NCBI RefSeq assembly: GCF_002280675.1
Contig: NZ_NCEN01000007.1
Coordinates: forward strand, 1 to 64,000
Length of the DNA stretch: 64,000 nucleotides
Direction: 5' to 3'
From: Novosphingobium sp. 32-60-15
Lineage (GTDB): Bacteria; Pseudomonadota; Alphaproteobacteria; Sphingomonadales; Sphingomonadaceae
Positions 17,562 to 28,300 of the stretch are shown in pieces. The stretch's first letter is position 1, and each line of letters starts with the position of its first letter. A program made the position numbers and the translations under genes. The notes beneath the pieces are model-generated. The model was not told the origin of the DNA. It saw only the letters and a program-made list of their open reading frames with translations, and made no database searches.

Positions 17562-17820
17562 CGTCACCCCGGGCTTGACCCGGGGTCACGCTGTTTTTCG
17601 CGCGGCCTGTCAAACAAGCACGTCGTACAGGTCCAGCCAGTCCGGATTGCCGCGTTCGATCAGGTCGAACTTGAATTCGCGCCGCCAGATGAGACGTGAC
17701 GCCGACATACATAGCGCCTCGATAGCGGTCAGCCATGATATAGACCCAGCCGCCGATCCTTTCCCTGTCCATGGCGCGAGAAGACAAAAAGCGGGACCCA
17801 GGGTCAAGCCCGGGGTGACG
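17562..17820. mobile_element. MITE-like unit: perfect 20-bp inverted ends around a GIY-YIG remnant
   Basis: CGTCACCCCGGGCTTGACCC (17562-17581) is repeated exactly in inverted orientation at 17801-17820. Similarity continues inward for about 20 more bases with mismatches (GGTC-CGCT-TTTT). The 259-bp unit contains only the GIY-YIG pseudogene. The ends belong to the same CGTCA/CCGGG-type arms as the intergenic repeats of this genome. Confidence 0.65.
17610..17772 (-). pseudogene. GIY-YIG nuclease (YhbQ-like), broken by internal deletion and frameshift
   Basis: Frame 1 from ATG 17772 reads MDRERIGGWVYIMADRYRGA then MYVGVTSHLAARI, the GIY-YIG N-terminus (here VYI...YVG). The next frame then reads WRREFKFDLIERGNPDWLDLY and a stop, the normal C-terminal end of UPF0213/YhbQ-like proteins. 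The middle (~45 residues including the catalytic arginine/glutamate part) is missing. The junction lies in TGGCGGCGCGAAT, which could encode both LAARI and WRRE, pointing to a microhomology deletion. Such single-domain nucleases are common in these genomes; this copy cannot be functional. Confidence 0.75.
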
Positions 17821-17920
17821 GAGGGGAATGAGAGTATTTCTGTGGTTAAGTTCGCTTGCCACCCAGATTCTGCCGTTCAACCTTCGCGACAGCAGCCTTG
17901 CACGCTGCCGCCCCACCTCT

Positions 17921-18012
17921 CGTCGCCCGGGACTTGATCCGGGGTCAGGCTTTTCTTTGCGGCCTCTGCGCGAAACAGGGGAGCCTCAGCCCGGATCAAG
18001 TCCGGGCCGACG
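17921..18012. repeat. ~92-bp inverted-repeat element, CGTCA family (variant arms)
   Basis: Left arm CGTCGCCCGGGACTTGATCC, right arm GGATCAAGTCCGGGCCGACG. This is the GGACTTGATCC arm type also seen on the left of the 43.92-kb copy. It lies between the GIY-YIG unit and the HNH gene end. The whole stretch 17343-18081 holds only these repeats and the pseudogene. Confidence 0.75.
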
Positions 18013-18081
18013 TAGGGTGGGGTGTTGGACTGCGGGCGGGATTGGGTGTTGCTGGACGGGCAAAGTCCATTGGAACCACCC

Positions 18082-18762
18082 TCAGCTCTCCAATTCAACA
18101 TCCCAATACAGCCAATCACGCCATGTTTCGTGCAAGTGGCCCGGCGGGAAGGCGCGGCCGCGGTCTTGCAGTTGCCAGGTGGTGGGGCGGATGGCGCGAT
18201 TCATCAGCTTCATCCGCGCTTGTTCAGGCGTGCGGCCGCCTTTGCGCAAGTTGCAGGGCGAACAGGCCGCCGCGACATTTTCCCACGAGGTGCGCCCGCC
18301 CAGACGGCGCGGCACGATGTGATCGAAGGTCAGGTTATCGGGGCAGCCGCAGTATTGGCACTGGAAGCCATCGCGCAGGAACAGGTTGAACCGCGTGAAG
18401 GCGGGATATTCACTGGGCCGCACATATTGGCGCAGCGCGATGACCGAGGGCAGCTTCATGCCGAAGCTGGCACTGTGCACCTCGCGGTCATACGTCTCGA
18501 TAATGTCGACGCGTTCAAGGAACACCGCCTTGATCGCGGTTTGCCACGGCCACAGGCTGAGCGGATAATAGCTGAGCGGGGTGTAATCAGCGTTCAGCAC
18601 CAAAGCCGGGCAATTGGACAAATGGCGGTCATTGCCCAATACGTCGTTAAACGCGGCGCTATCGCCGCTGTGAGGCCTGGCCGAAGCCGCCTGCTCTATC
18701 AGCGCCTTATGAAGCACGTCCCGTTCCGGTCCCTGCACATCGGGGCGTGATGGCCCCGGCAA
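18082..18762 (-). CDS. HNH endonuclease family protein
   Basis: About 210-226 residues. The C-terminal half has the zinc-ribbon HNH: CQYCGC, DHIVPRRLGGRTSWEN, ACSPCNLRKGGRT, i.e. two CxxC pairs and the DH...N...N catalytic set. The N-terminal half (PALVLNADYTPLSYYPLSLW) is conserved in a stand-alone alphaproteobacterial family of unknown role. The start is unresolved: TTG at 18762 gives 226 residues; GTG codons at residues 9 and 16 are alternatives. No restriction-methylation partner is adjacent. Confidence 0.82.
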   Translation of the reverse strand: MPGPSRPDVQGPERDVLHKALIEQAASARPHSGDSAAFNDVLGNDRHLSNCPALVLNADYTPLSYYPLSLWPWQTAIKAVFLERVDIIETYDREVHSASFGMKLPSVIALRQYVRPSEYPAFTRFNLFLRDGFQCQYCGCPDNLTFDHIVPRRLGGRTSWENVAAACSPCNLRKGGRTPEQARMKLMNRAIRPTTWQLQDRGRAFPPGHLHETWRDWLYWDVELES

Positions 18763-18869
18763 GGACAGTCATGGCTGAGCCGCATGACTTCTGTGTTACG
18801 CATGGGCACAAGGAACACCGCCGCCCCCCTTCCGTCAAGAGGGAACGGCGGGCAATTTCCACAACCTGA

Positions 18870-20300
18870 TCAAAAGGCGTAGGCAGTCACCAAATCGGTC
18901 AGCAGATTGCGCCCCGTAAACACCGACTGGATCGACACCCGTTCATTCAGCCCGTGAACGCCATTGCCATCAGGGTTGCCGAAGAAGCCGGGAGGGCCAT
19001 AGCTGGGGATGCCGACGGCGGAGAGGAACACGCCATCGGTAGCGCCGGTGGACATGACCGGCACAAACGGCACACCGGGGTAGTATTTGGCGACCAGCTT
19101 TTCCGCAGGGCCGATGATCGCAGGATTGAGCGGAGGCGCTTTGGCATCCGGCCCGCGATTGTCGGTGCGGACAACAGTCATTTTCGGGTCGGCAACAACC
19201 GTTTCCAGCGTTTTGCGCACATCTTCGGCCAGAATGCCGGGGAAGATGCGGCAATTGATATTGGCCCCGGCCCGCTGTGGCAGCGCGTTGTTGGCGTGGC
19301 CACCATCCAGCAACGTGGCAACGCATGTGGTGCGCAGCATCGAATGGAATGCGCGGTCGGTGTTGAGCAGCATTTCGGCCTGTGCGTCAGCCGGATTTGC
19401 CGCAATGGCGACCATTGCCTTGCCCATCGCATCAGCGCGCGCAGCACCGGCCTTCGAGAAATAGGCTCGGGTCGTATCGTTGAGCATCAGCGGGAAATCG
19501 AAATCGCGAAGGCGCGCCAGGGCATCGGCCAATCCGTAAATCGCGTTTTCCTTGACCGGAGTGGAGCTGTGTCCGCCGGGGTTGGTGGCTTCGATACGGT
19601 AATTGACCGGCGTTTTTTCGCCCACGTGGATCGTCTGGACAACGACGCGGCCACCGTCTTCCAGCGGCTTGTCGGTGCGGCCCGATCCGCCTTCGTTCAG
19701 GGCAAATTCGGCGTCGATCAATTCGCGGCGGTTCTTGGCCAGCCAGTCCACGCCGTTGAACGCGGTGCTGGTCTCCTCACCGCACGTCAGCACCAGCTTG
19801 ATCGTGCGCTTCGGCGCCTTGCCCGCCTTGCGCCCCTCCCTACGGAAGCGCATCAGCATATCCACCCAGACCGCGTCCATCGCCTTCATATCGGCCACGC
19901 CGCGCCCGTAGAAATAGCCGCCCTCTTCGATGAAGGCATAAGGATCGCGGGTCCAGTCCTCGCGCTTGGCGACGACGACATCGAGATGGCCCAAAAGCAG
20001 GATCGGCTTGGCCTTTTTCGAGGTGCCGGGAAGAATGGCAACGATGCCGCCTTCCTTGGGAAATTCGGGCACGGCAAAGCGGTGCAATTCGGCGCTGGTG
20101 AAGCCTGCGCTGCGCAAATGGCCTTCGATCTTGTCTGCCAATGCCGTGCAACTGCCGGTGGTGATCGAGGTGTCGGTTTCCACCATCTCTTTCAACAACG
20201 CACGATAGGCCTGTTGATCAGGCCGAAGCGAAGCTTCGGCTGCCAGCGCAGGGCTTGCGGTCAGCAGCGTTGAGCCAAGCAAAATAAGCAGTTTGCGCAT
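18870..20300 (-). CDS. Secreted M20-family metallopeptidase
   Basis: A 476-residue protein with a Sec signal peptide (MRKLLILLGSTLLTASPALAA). Zinc-binding motifs of the M20/carboxypeptidase family follow: LLGHLDVV, YGRGVADMKAMDAV, and TCGEETS; a dimerisation domain lies around residues 210-330. It probably trims periplasmic di- or tripeptides. Start chosen at the ATG that begins the signal peptide; an 18-residue upstream extension is rejected. Divergent from gyrB. Confidence 0.9.
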   Translation of the reverse strand: MRKLLILLGSTLLTASPALAAEASLRPDQQAYRALLKEMVETDTSITTGSCTALADKIEGHLRSAGFTSAELHRFAVPEFPKEGGIVAILPGTSKKAKPILLLGHLDVVVAKREDWTRDPYAFIEEGGYFYGRGVADMKAMDAVWVDMLMRFRREGRKAGKAPKRTIKLVLTCGEETSTAFNGVDWLAKNRRELIDAEFALNEGGSGRTDKPLEDGGRVVVQTIHVGEKTPVNYRIEATNPGGHSSTPVKENAIYGLADALARLRDFDFPLMLNDTTRAYFSKAGAARADAMGKAMVAIAANPADAQAEMLLNTDRAFHSMLRTTCVATLLDGGHANNALPQRAGANINCRIFPGILAEDVRKTLETVVADPKMTVVRTDNRGPDAKAPPLNPAIIGPAEKLVAKYYPGVPFVPVMSTGATDGVFLSAVGIPSYGPPGFFGNPDGNGVHGLNERVSIQSVFTGRNLLTDLVTAYAF

Positions 20301-20399
20301 GATTGTGGCGGTCCCCGATGAAGCCTTGTCTTGCCAGTATCGTGCGTCAGCCAAGCCTCTTGCGCAAACGCCTTTTTGCCAATGTTACGGCCTGTGTAA

Positions 20400-22982
<2,583 letters not shown>

Positions 22983-22984
22983 TC

Positions 22985-23236
22985 ATGGCCTATACCGATG
23001 CCATTGCGTGGGACCAACCCGCCACAATGATCGACCTTGGCGGCAAAGTGCCGATCATCGGCACGATCCGCGACTGTGCCATGCATTACCAGCTGTGTAA
23101 GCCCGAAGCGCAGGCCAACGCGCGCGTCCTGCTCACGCAACCGATCCACCGCGAAGGCCGCGCCACCCGCACATGGCTGCTGGAGCCATCGGAAATCGCC
23201 GAATTGGCCGAACGTCTGGTGCGCGAGACGAACTAA
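22985..23236 (+). CDS. Conserved hypothetical protein downstream of gyrB (83 aa)
   Basis: An 83-residue soluble protein starting MAYTDAIAWDQPATMIDLGG and ending SEIAELAERLVRETN. No motif recognised; two cysteines (C~31, C~37) are present. The ATG follows the gyrB stop by 2 nt, so it is probably translated by coupling. Its stop overlaps the convergent glycerophosphodiesterase stop by 4 nt. GC-rich third positions support coding. Confidence 0.75.
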   Translation: MAYTDAIAWDQPATMIDLGGKVPIIGTIRDCAMHYQLCKPEAQANARVLLTQPIHREGRATRTWLLEPSEIAELAERLVRETN

Positions 23237-24261
23237 CGCTTTGCCATGCGCGCGGCTTGGGCTTGCGCGGGGTTATCGGTGAAAATGCCGTCAACGCCTG
23301 CCTTCACCAGCGCGTCCCACGCCGCAGCGCAATTGCCATGGGCGGCGGGATCGATGCCGATCCGCAATGCCGGGGGCAGAAACGCATTTTCGCAACGCAA
23401 GGTCCACGTGTGCACCTTAAGACCCGCAGCATGGGCCATGGCGACAAGGCCAGTCGGCTGAAGCTGCGCATTCACCACCATCGTCGCCTCGACGCCAATC
23501 GCATCGACATGGGCCGCCAGCGCTTTCAGGCCAGCAGGCTTTGCCATCGCGGCATATGTCGTGTTCGGGCGATCAGGCGGGCCACCCTCAGCTGACATCA
23601 ACTGCACCAGTCGCACCTTGGTGCGCTTGCGCAAAGCCTCAAGCGGGCCAGCTTCAAAACTCTGGATGAACACCGGATCGCTGGCATCGCGATAGCCCGC
23701 TTTATCCAGCATCGTCAGCAGCATTGAGGCCGTATCAATGCCTTGCGCGGTGAACCATCCGGGGTGCTTGATCTCGGGGTAAATGCCGATGCGGCGGCCC
23801 GTCTCGGCCTCCTTGGCTTTGACCAAGGCCAGCACTTCGGCGAACGTCGGCACCTGATAAAGCCCGTCAAACCGCATGTTGGCAGGCCGCAGCTTGGGCA
23901 GGCGTTCTTTGGCGCGCAATGTGCGCAGTTCGGCCAGCGTGAAATCTTCGGTGAACCAGCCGGTCATGGTCTCACCATCGATCACATGGGTGCGGCGGCG
24001 GCTGGCAAATTCGGGGTGATCGGCCACATCGGTCGTGCCCGAAATCTCGTTTTCGTGTCGCGCCACCAGCACACCATCCTTGGTCGGCACCAGATCCGGC
24101 TCGATAAAGTCTGCACCCGCATCAATCGCCCGCTCATACGACGCCAGCGTATGTTCGGGCCGCTCCCCGCTCGCACCGCGATGGCCGATCAGGATTTGCG
24201 CGTGGGCAGAAGGGATCATCACGGCGAGCACCAATGCGGCAAGGATGGACTTGCTTATCAT
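23233..24261 (-). CDS. Periplasmic glycerophosphodiester phosphodiesterase
   Basis: A 342-residue GDPD-family TIM barrel with a signal peptide (MISKSILAALVLAVMIPSAHA). The catalytic HRGASGERPEHT and EPDLVPTKDGVLVARHEN motifs match GlpQ-type enzymes, which release glycerol-3-phosphate from deacylated phospholipids. The ATG overlaps the stop of the upstream ArsC-like gene (ATGATAA), so translation is coupled. Last gene of a five-ORF chain starting at 25184. Confidence 0.92.
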   Translation of the reverse strand: MISKSILAALVLAVMIPSAHAQILIGHRGASGERPEHTLASYERAIDAGADFIEPDLVPTKDGVLVARHENEISGTTDVADHPEFASRRRTHVIDGETMTGWFTEDFTLAELRTLRAKERLPKLRPANMRFDGLYQVPTFAEVLALVKAKEAETGRRIGIYPEIKHPGWFTAQGIDTASMLLTMLDKAGYRDASDPVFIQSFEAGPLEALRKRTKVRLVQLMSAEGGPPDRPNTTYAAMAKPAGLKALAAHVDAIGVEATMVVNAQLQPTGLVAMAHAAGLKVHTWTLRCENAFLPPALRIGIDPAAHGNCAAAWDALVKAGVDGIFTDNPAQAQAARMAKR

Positions 24262-24605
24262 AACAGCACTTGCGCCCAATCGGCTTCCTTGAACCCCACC
24301 AGCAAGCCGCCGGAATACTCGACAATCGGGCGTTTGATCACCGAAGGATTCTCCACCAGCACCGCCGGAGCGCCGCCATCGGCAATCGCCGCCTTCTGCG
24401 CATCATCCAGCTTGCGATAGGTCGTGCCTGCACGGTTCACCACTTTGTCGAGGCCCGCCTGCTCGATCCAGCCCGCGATTTTGACGGGGTCTGCACCCTG
24501 CTTTTTGTAATCATGGAACGTGCAGGCAAGGCCGTTGGCATCGAGCCAGGTGCGCGCCTTCTTGACGGTGTCGCAGTTAGGGATGCCGTAAAGGGTAAGT
24601 GTCAT
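24258..24605 (-). CDS. ArsC/Spx-family thioredoxin-fold protein (YffB-like)
   Basis: A 115-residue protein, full family length. MTLTLYGIPNCDTVKKARTW has the single redox cysteine in the CxxxKK context of YffB/Spx-like proteins, not the CX5R-type arsenate reductase site. Role unknown; YffB has been suggested to act with glutathione. The ATG overlaps the upstream membrane gene's stop (ATGA), and its own stop overlaps the downstream phosphodiesterase ATG. A 22-codon copy of its 5' end lies 200 bp upstream. Confidence 0.87.
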   Translation of the reverse strand: MTLTLYGIPNCDTVKKARTWLDANGLACTFHDYKKQGADPVKIAGWIEQAGLDKVVNRAGTTYRKLDDAQKAAIADGGAPAVLVENPSVIKRPIVEYSGGLLVGFKEADWAQVLL

Positions 24606-24811
24606 TTCTTTTTCTTTCGAAGCCACAATCTGATCGAGCGAGGCAGGTAAAAAGCTAACGCTAGGCCACTCACTGCAGCGACAACCAACAGTATGTTTGT
24701 CGCAAGCGGACTTTTTGAAATCTCGCCACTGAAGTTTTCGCCTGCATAAAACACTAAAGCGAACACGATGAACGCCAGTGCTGCACGCCTATAGATTTGC
24801 CTCGCGGTCAT
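24602..24811 (-). CDS. Small two-helix membrane protein (69 aa)
   Basis: A 69-residue protein with two hydrophobic helices (~10-25 and ~35-54), an Arg-rich start (MTARQIYRR) and a very basic end (RSIRLWLRKKKK). No family recognised. It is placed between a mini-ORF copy of the ArsC-like gene's 5' end and the full ArsC-like gene, and both its ends are ATGA overlaps. Slightly more A+T-rich than its neighbours, which would fit a later insertion. Confidence 0.65.
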   Translation of the reverse strand: MTARQIYRRAALAFIVFALVFYAGENFSGEISKSPLATNILLVVAAVSGLALAFYLPRSIRLWLRKKKK

Positions 24812-24876
24812 GAGTGTCCCGCTACATCCGCCCCAAATTGCTCGCAATTGGGGATGCCGTAAACCGTGGTGCTCAT
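24808..24876 (-). pseudogene. 22-codon mini-ORF resembling the start of the ArsC-like gene
   Basis: Reads [20 protein letters not shown] then HS and stop. The first ten residues parallel MTLTLYGIPNC of the full gene at 24605. It starts inside the stop of the upstream monooxygenase (ATGA) and ends inside the start of the membrane protein (ATGA). It may be a truncated duplicate or a short leader that keeps ribosomes coupled across the cluster. Confidence 0.5.
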
Positions 24877-25184
24877 GGAGTCTGCCTGTTGAAGTGATGC
24901 ACGCGCGAAGGGGTGCCTGCGTAGAGGGTGTAGCTTTCGTAGTAGTCGGTGCGGCCTTTGGCTTGCATTTCGGCGTGTTCGGCCACGCGCCGCCAGCCAA
25001 GGGCTGCTTCCATATCCGTCCATTCTGACAGGGCGATGACTTCGCCATCATCGGCCGTGTAGCTTTTGAAGCTGAGGAAGCCGGGTTGCGCGTGGGCCAG
25101 CGTCTCCATCTGTGCCGCATCAGTGGCATAGGCGACGGCATCGATATCGGCGCGTTTGCGGTTGCGGAAAACGACGAGGTACAT
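24873..25184 (-). CDS. Antibiotic-biosynthesis-monooxygenase (ABM) domain protein
   Basis: A 103-residue ferredoxin-like-fold protein: [20 protein letters not shown], then [23 protein letters not shown], the pattern of small ABM/YgiN-type proteins. Relatives act as quinol monooxygenases or haem-degrading enzymes; the substrate here is unknown. First gene of the ATGA-linked chain and divergent from aroC (72 bp between starts). Confidence 0.8.
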   Translation of the reverse strand: MYLVVFRNRKRADIDAVAYATDAAQMETLAHAQPGFLSFKSYTADDGEVIALSEWTDMEAALGWRRVAEHAEMQAKGRTDYYESYTLYAGTPSRVHHFNRQTP

Positions 25185-25256
25185 GGCGCAGAGATAGCGC
25201 GCGTTCCCGTTCGCCGAAAGGTGGACTTTTGCGGCCAAGTGCGACATTGCGCGCCC

Positions 25257-26324
25257 ATGAGCCTGAACAGTTTTGGTCACGTATTCCGTTTCACCACCTG
25301 GGGCGAAAGCCACGGGCCGGCGCTGGGCGCCGTGGTTGATGGCTGCCCTCCCGGCCTTGCGATTTCGGAAGCGGATCTCCAGCCGTTCCTCGATGCGCGC
25401 CGCCCCGGCCAATCGCGCTTTACCACGCAGCGGCAGGAGCCTGATCAGGTGCGCATCCTGTCGGGCGTGTTTGAAGGCAAAACCACAGGCACACCGATCA
25501 GCCTGATGATTGAAAACGTGGACCAGCGTTCGAAGGACTATGGCGATGTCGCCAAGGCCTATCGCCCGGGCCACGCCGATTACGCCTATGACGCCAAGTA
25601 CGGTTTCCGCGATTATCGCGGCGGCGGGCGATCATCGGCGCGCGAAACGGCGGCGCGGGTGGCCGCAGGCGGCGTGGCGCGGCTGGTGATCCCGCAAGTC
25701 ACCATCCTCGGCTATGTCAGCGCGATTGGCGGCGATGCCATTGATATGGCAAACTTTGACGCCGCCGAAATCGGCAATAACCCGTTCTTCTGCCCTGACG
25801 CGCAGGCCGCTGCCCGCTGGGAAAAGCTGGTGGATGATGCGCGCAAATCGGGATCATCGCTGGGCGCGGTAGTAGAATGCGTGGCGACCGGCGTCCCCGC
25901 AGGCTGGGGCGCACCGCTCTATGCCAAGCTCGATGCCGAATTGGCCCACGCAATGATGGGCATCAACGCGGTGAAGGGCGTGGAAATCGGCGACGGCTTT
26001 GCCGCGGCGGCCAATACCGGCGAGGGCAATGCCGATCCGATGCGGCCCGGACAGGGCGCGCCAGAATTTACCGCCAACCATGCAGGCGGGGTCGCGGGCG
26101 GCATCTCCACCGGACAGCCGGTGCTGGTGCGCGTGGCGTTCAAGCCGACATCCTCGATCCTCACCCCCATGCCCACGATCACCCGCGAGGGCGAGGCAAC
26201 CGAACTGTTCACCAAAGGCCGCCACGATCCATGCGTGGGGATTCGCGGGGTGCCGGTGGTCGAAGCGATGATGGCGCTGGTGCTGGCGGATCAGAAGCTG
26301 CTCCACCGCGCGCAGTGTGGATAG
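25257..26324 (+). CDS. aroC: Chorismate synthase
   Basis: A 355-residue FMN-dependent enzyme converting EPSP to chorismate, the last shikimate step. Signature blocks: [18 protein letters not shown] near the N-terminus, [36 protein letters not shown], and [10 protein letters not shown] start at [18 protein letters not shown]; the 57-codon upstream extension has a composition unlike AroC. Chorismate feeds the PabBC fusion at 5-7 kb among others. Followed by a 90-bp repeat. Confidence 0.96.
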   Translation: MSLNSFGHVFRFTTWGESHGPALGAVVDGCPPGLAISEADLQPFLDARRPGQSRFTTQRQEPDQVRILSGVFEGKTTGTPISLMIENVDQRSKDYGDVAKAYRPGHADYAYDAKYGFRDYRGGGRSSARETAARVAAGGVARLVIPQVTILGYVSAIGGDAIDMANFDAAEIGNNPFFCPDAQAAARWEKLVDDARKSGSSLGAVVECVATGVPAGWGAPLYAKLDAELAHAMMGINAVKGVEIGDGFAAAANTGEGNADPMRPGQGAPEFTANHAGGVAGGISTGQPVLVRVAFKPTSSILTPMPTITREGEATELFTKGRHDPCVGIRGVPVVEAMMALVLADQKLLHRAQCG

Positions 26325-26359
26325 GCCGGCAGACCCTTCACTCACCGCTGTTCCCAATT

Positions 26360-26449
26360 CGTCACCCTGAACTTGTTTCAGGGTCCATCTATCCACGCGA
26401 ACTGCGGCTTGTGGTGAGAGATGGATGCTGAAACAAGTTCAGCATGACG
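26360..26449. repeat. 90-bp inverted-repeat element, CGTCA family (copy 2)
   Basis: Left arm CGTCACCCTGAACTTGTTTC, right arm GAAACAAGTTCAGCATGACG; exactly 90 bp like copy 1. Lies 36 bp after the aroC stop and may serve as transcript end or boundary hairpin. Confidence 0.8.
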
Positions 26450-26572
26450 GGGGTGTGGATTTGGAAATCCGAAGCGAAGAATCGCCTTGCGCAATTAGGA
26501 TGCTTTGAAGCGCTTGGGTTTCGCGTGAAAGGTCGTTAGTCTCAGCCGCAACATTCTTGCGGGAGCATTCCT

Positions 26573-27892
26573 TTGGCCAAGCGCCTGACATTGTACATTC
26601 TGATCGGCATGGTGCTGGGCATCATCGTCGGTTACGCGCTCAACACCAGCTATGCCAAGGGCGACGAGACACTGGCGTTCACCGCCGATACGCTGAAACT
26701 GCTGCCCGATGTATTCCTGCGGCTGATCAAGATGATCGTCGCGCCACTGGTTCTGGCCACCATCGTCACCGGCATTGCCAGCATGGGCGATAGCGCGGCA
26801 TTGGGCCGGATCGGCGGGCGTTCGCTGGCGTGGTTCGTCACTTTCAGCTTCGTGTCGATCACGCTGGGCCTGATCATGGTCAACCTGCTCAAGCCCGGTG
26901 TCGGCCTTGAATTGACCCCCACCGGCGATCTGGGCGAACTGGCCACGGGCGATTTTACCTTCCGCCACTTTGTGCTGTCCGTCTTCCCCGCCAGCCCGAT
27001 CGAGGCGATGGCCAAGAACGATATCCTGCAAGTGCTGGTATTCTCGCTGTTTGCGGGGCTTGCCCTCTCTGCTGTGGGCGAAAAGGGTGCGCCGCTGGTG
27101 CGCGGGGCCGAGGCTTTGGCGCAAGTGATGCTGACCGTCACCGGCTATGTCATGCGCTTTGCCCCGTTCGCTGTGTTTGGCGCAATTTCGTCAGTCATCG
27201 CGCTGCGCGGGCTTGGCATCATCGTGACTTACGGCAAACTGGTCGGCTCGTTCTATCTGGCCATGCTGATCCTGTGGGTGATCCTGCTCGGCGCGGGCGC
27301 AATCTTCCTGCGCGGGCGCATCTTCACGCTGATCCGCTATATCCGCGAACCGCTGCTGCTGGCCTATTCCACCGCCAGTTCCGAAGCCGCGCTGCCCAAG
27401 TTGTTCGAACAGTTGGACCGCTTCGGTGTGCCGCGCCGCATATCGGGCTTCGTCCTGCCGCTGGGCTACAGCTTCAACCTTGACGGGTCGATGATCTACA
27501 CCAGCTTTGCCGCGCTGTTCATCGCGCAGGCCTATGGCATCGACTTGCCCATTTCCAGCCAGATCGTGATGCTGCTGACGTTGATGGTCACGTCCAAGGG
27601 CATTGCTGGTGTGCCGCGTGCCAGCCTTGTGGTGATTGCCGCAACGCTCAACCAGTTCGGCCTGCCGGTTGAAGGCATCGCACTGGTGCTGGGTGTCGAT
27701 CACTTCCTCGATATGGGCCGCAGCGCGACCAACGTGGTGGGCAATGCGGTGGCCACGTCGGTCATCACCAAGTGGGAAGGCATGCTTCAGCCGCCGCTGG
27801 ACCCCGATGCCGAACCGCCCCACGCCCCTGCCCATACCGCCGCAGACGGGCGGGCAGGGCTGAACCTCGATCCGGTGAATTTCGAGAATTGA
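26573..27892 (+). CDS. Dicarboxylate/amino acid:cation symporter (DAACS family)
   Basis: A 439-residue inner-membrane transporter with the glutamate-transporter-fold signatures: LKMIVAPLVLATIVTGIASMG-like helix (~50-70), hairpin motif STASSEAALPKLFEQL near residue 265, GYSFNLDGSMIYT near 302 and GVDHFLDMGRSATNV near 377. It likely carries C4-dicarboxylates or glutamate/aspartate with Na+ or H+. TTG start with GGGAG 8 nt upstream. Its stop is 3 nt from the stop of the convergent lipoprotein gene. Confidence 0.92.
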   Translation: MAKRLTLYILIGMVLGIIVGYALNTSYAKGDETLAFTADTLKLLPDVFLRLIKMIVAPLVLATIVTGIASMGDSAALGRIGGRSLAWFVTFSFVSITLGLIMVNLLKPGVGLELTPTGDLGELATGDFTFRHFVLSVFPASPIEAMAKNDILQVLVFSLFAGLALSAVGEKGAPLVRGAEALAQVMLTVTGYVMRFAPFAVFGAISSVIALRGLGIIVTYGKLVGSFYLAMLILWVILLGAGAIFLRGRIFTLIRYIREPLLLAYSTASSEAALPKLFEQLDRFGVPRRISGFVLPLGYSFNLDGSMIYTSFAALFIAQAYGIDLPISSQIVMLLTLMVTSKGIAGVPRASLVVIAATLNQFGLPVEGIALVLGVDHFLDMGRSATNVVGNAVATSVITKWEGMLQPPLDPDAEPPHAPAHTAADGRAGLNLDPVNFEN

Positions 27893-27895
27893 GGC

Positions 27896-28300
27896 TTACT
27901 TCACCAGTTCAACCGGCGTAAACTGGCCCAATCCGCACGATCCACGGTTGATCGGGCCGGGACCGCCGGTGTTGGCAATGACCGTGATAATATCGACATT
28001 GCACACCTGGGTAAGCGAGGTTGCATAGGAAAACGCGCGCTCAAAACCGAGGCCATTGCAGCGGTTGGGCAGGGTGTTGCGATACCAGCGGTTGTTATTC
28101 GTGCGGAAATCGATGGTCCAGTCATCACGCACGCGGCTTTCGCGGATTGACTGGATCGGCAAGCAGTTGACCGGCTCGCCCACCACTTTCACCGCTGGCG
28201 TATCCTTGCTGTGCCCATTGTTGCCTTGGCGTTCGCCACCTTGCGCGGCACATCCGGTCAACGCGGCGGCGATGATGAGGGGTAAGGTCATGCGCTTCAT
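27896..28300 (-). CDS. Small lipoprotein, DUF6491-like
   Basis: A 134-residue protein with a lipoprotein signal peptide: MKRMTLPLIIAAALTGC, lipobox LTGC. The mature part has CLPIQSIRESRVRDDWTIDFR, GLGFERAFSYATS and CGLGQFTPVEL, which match the DUF6491 pattern with conserved cysteines. Function unknown; exported to the periplasm or outer membrane. The ATG overlaps the nth stop (ATGA). Confidence 0.78.
   Translation of the reverse strand: MKRMTLPLIIAAALTGCAAQGGERQGNNGHSKDTPAVKVVGEPVNCLPIQSIRESRVRDDWTIDFRTNNNRWYRNTLPNRCNGLGFERAFSYATSLTQVCNVDIITVIANTGGPGPINRGSCGLGQFTPVELVK

Noticed and set aside
24258..24605. Arsenate reductase
   Set aside because: The cysteine context is YffB/Spx-like and there is no ars operon nearby.
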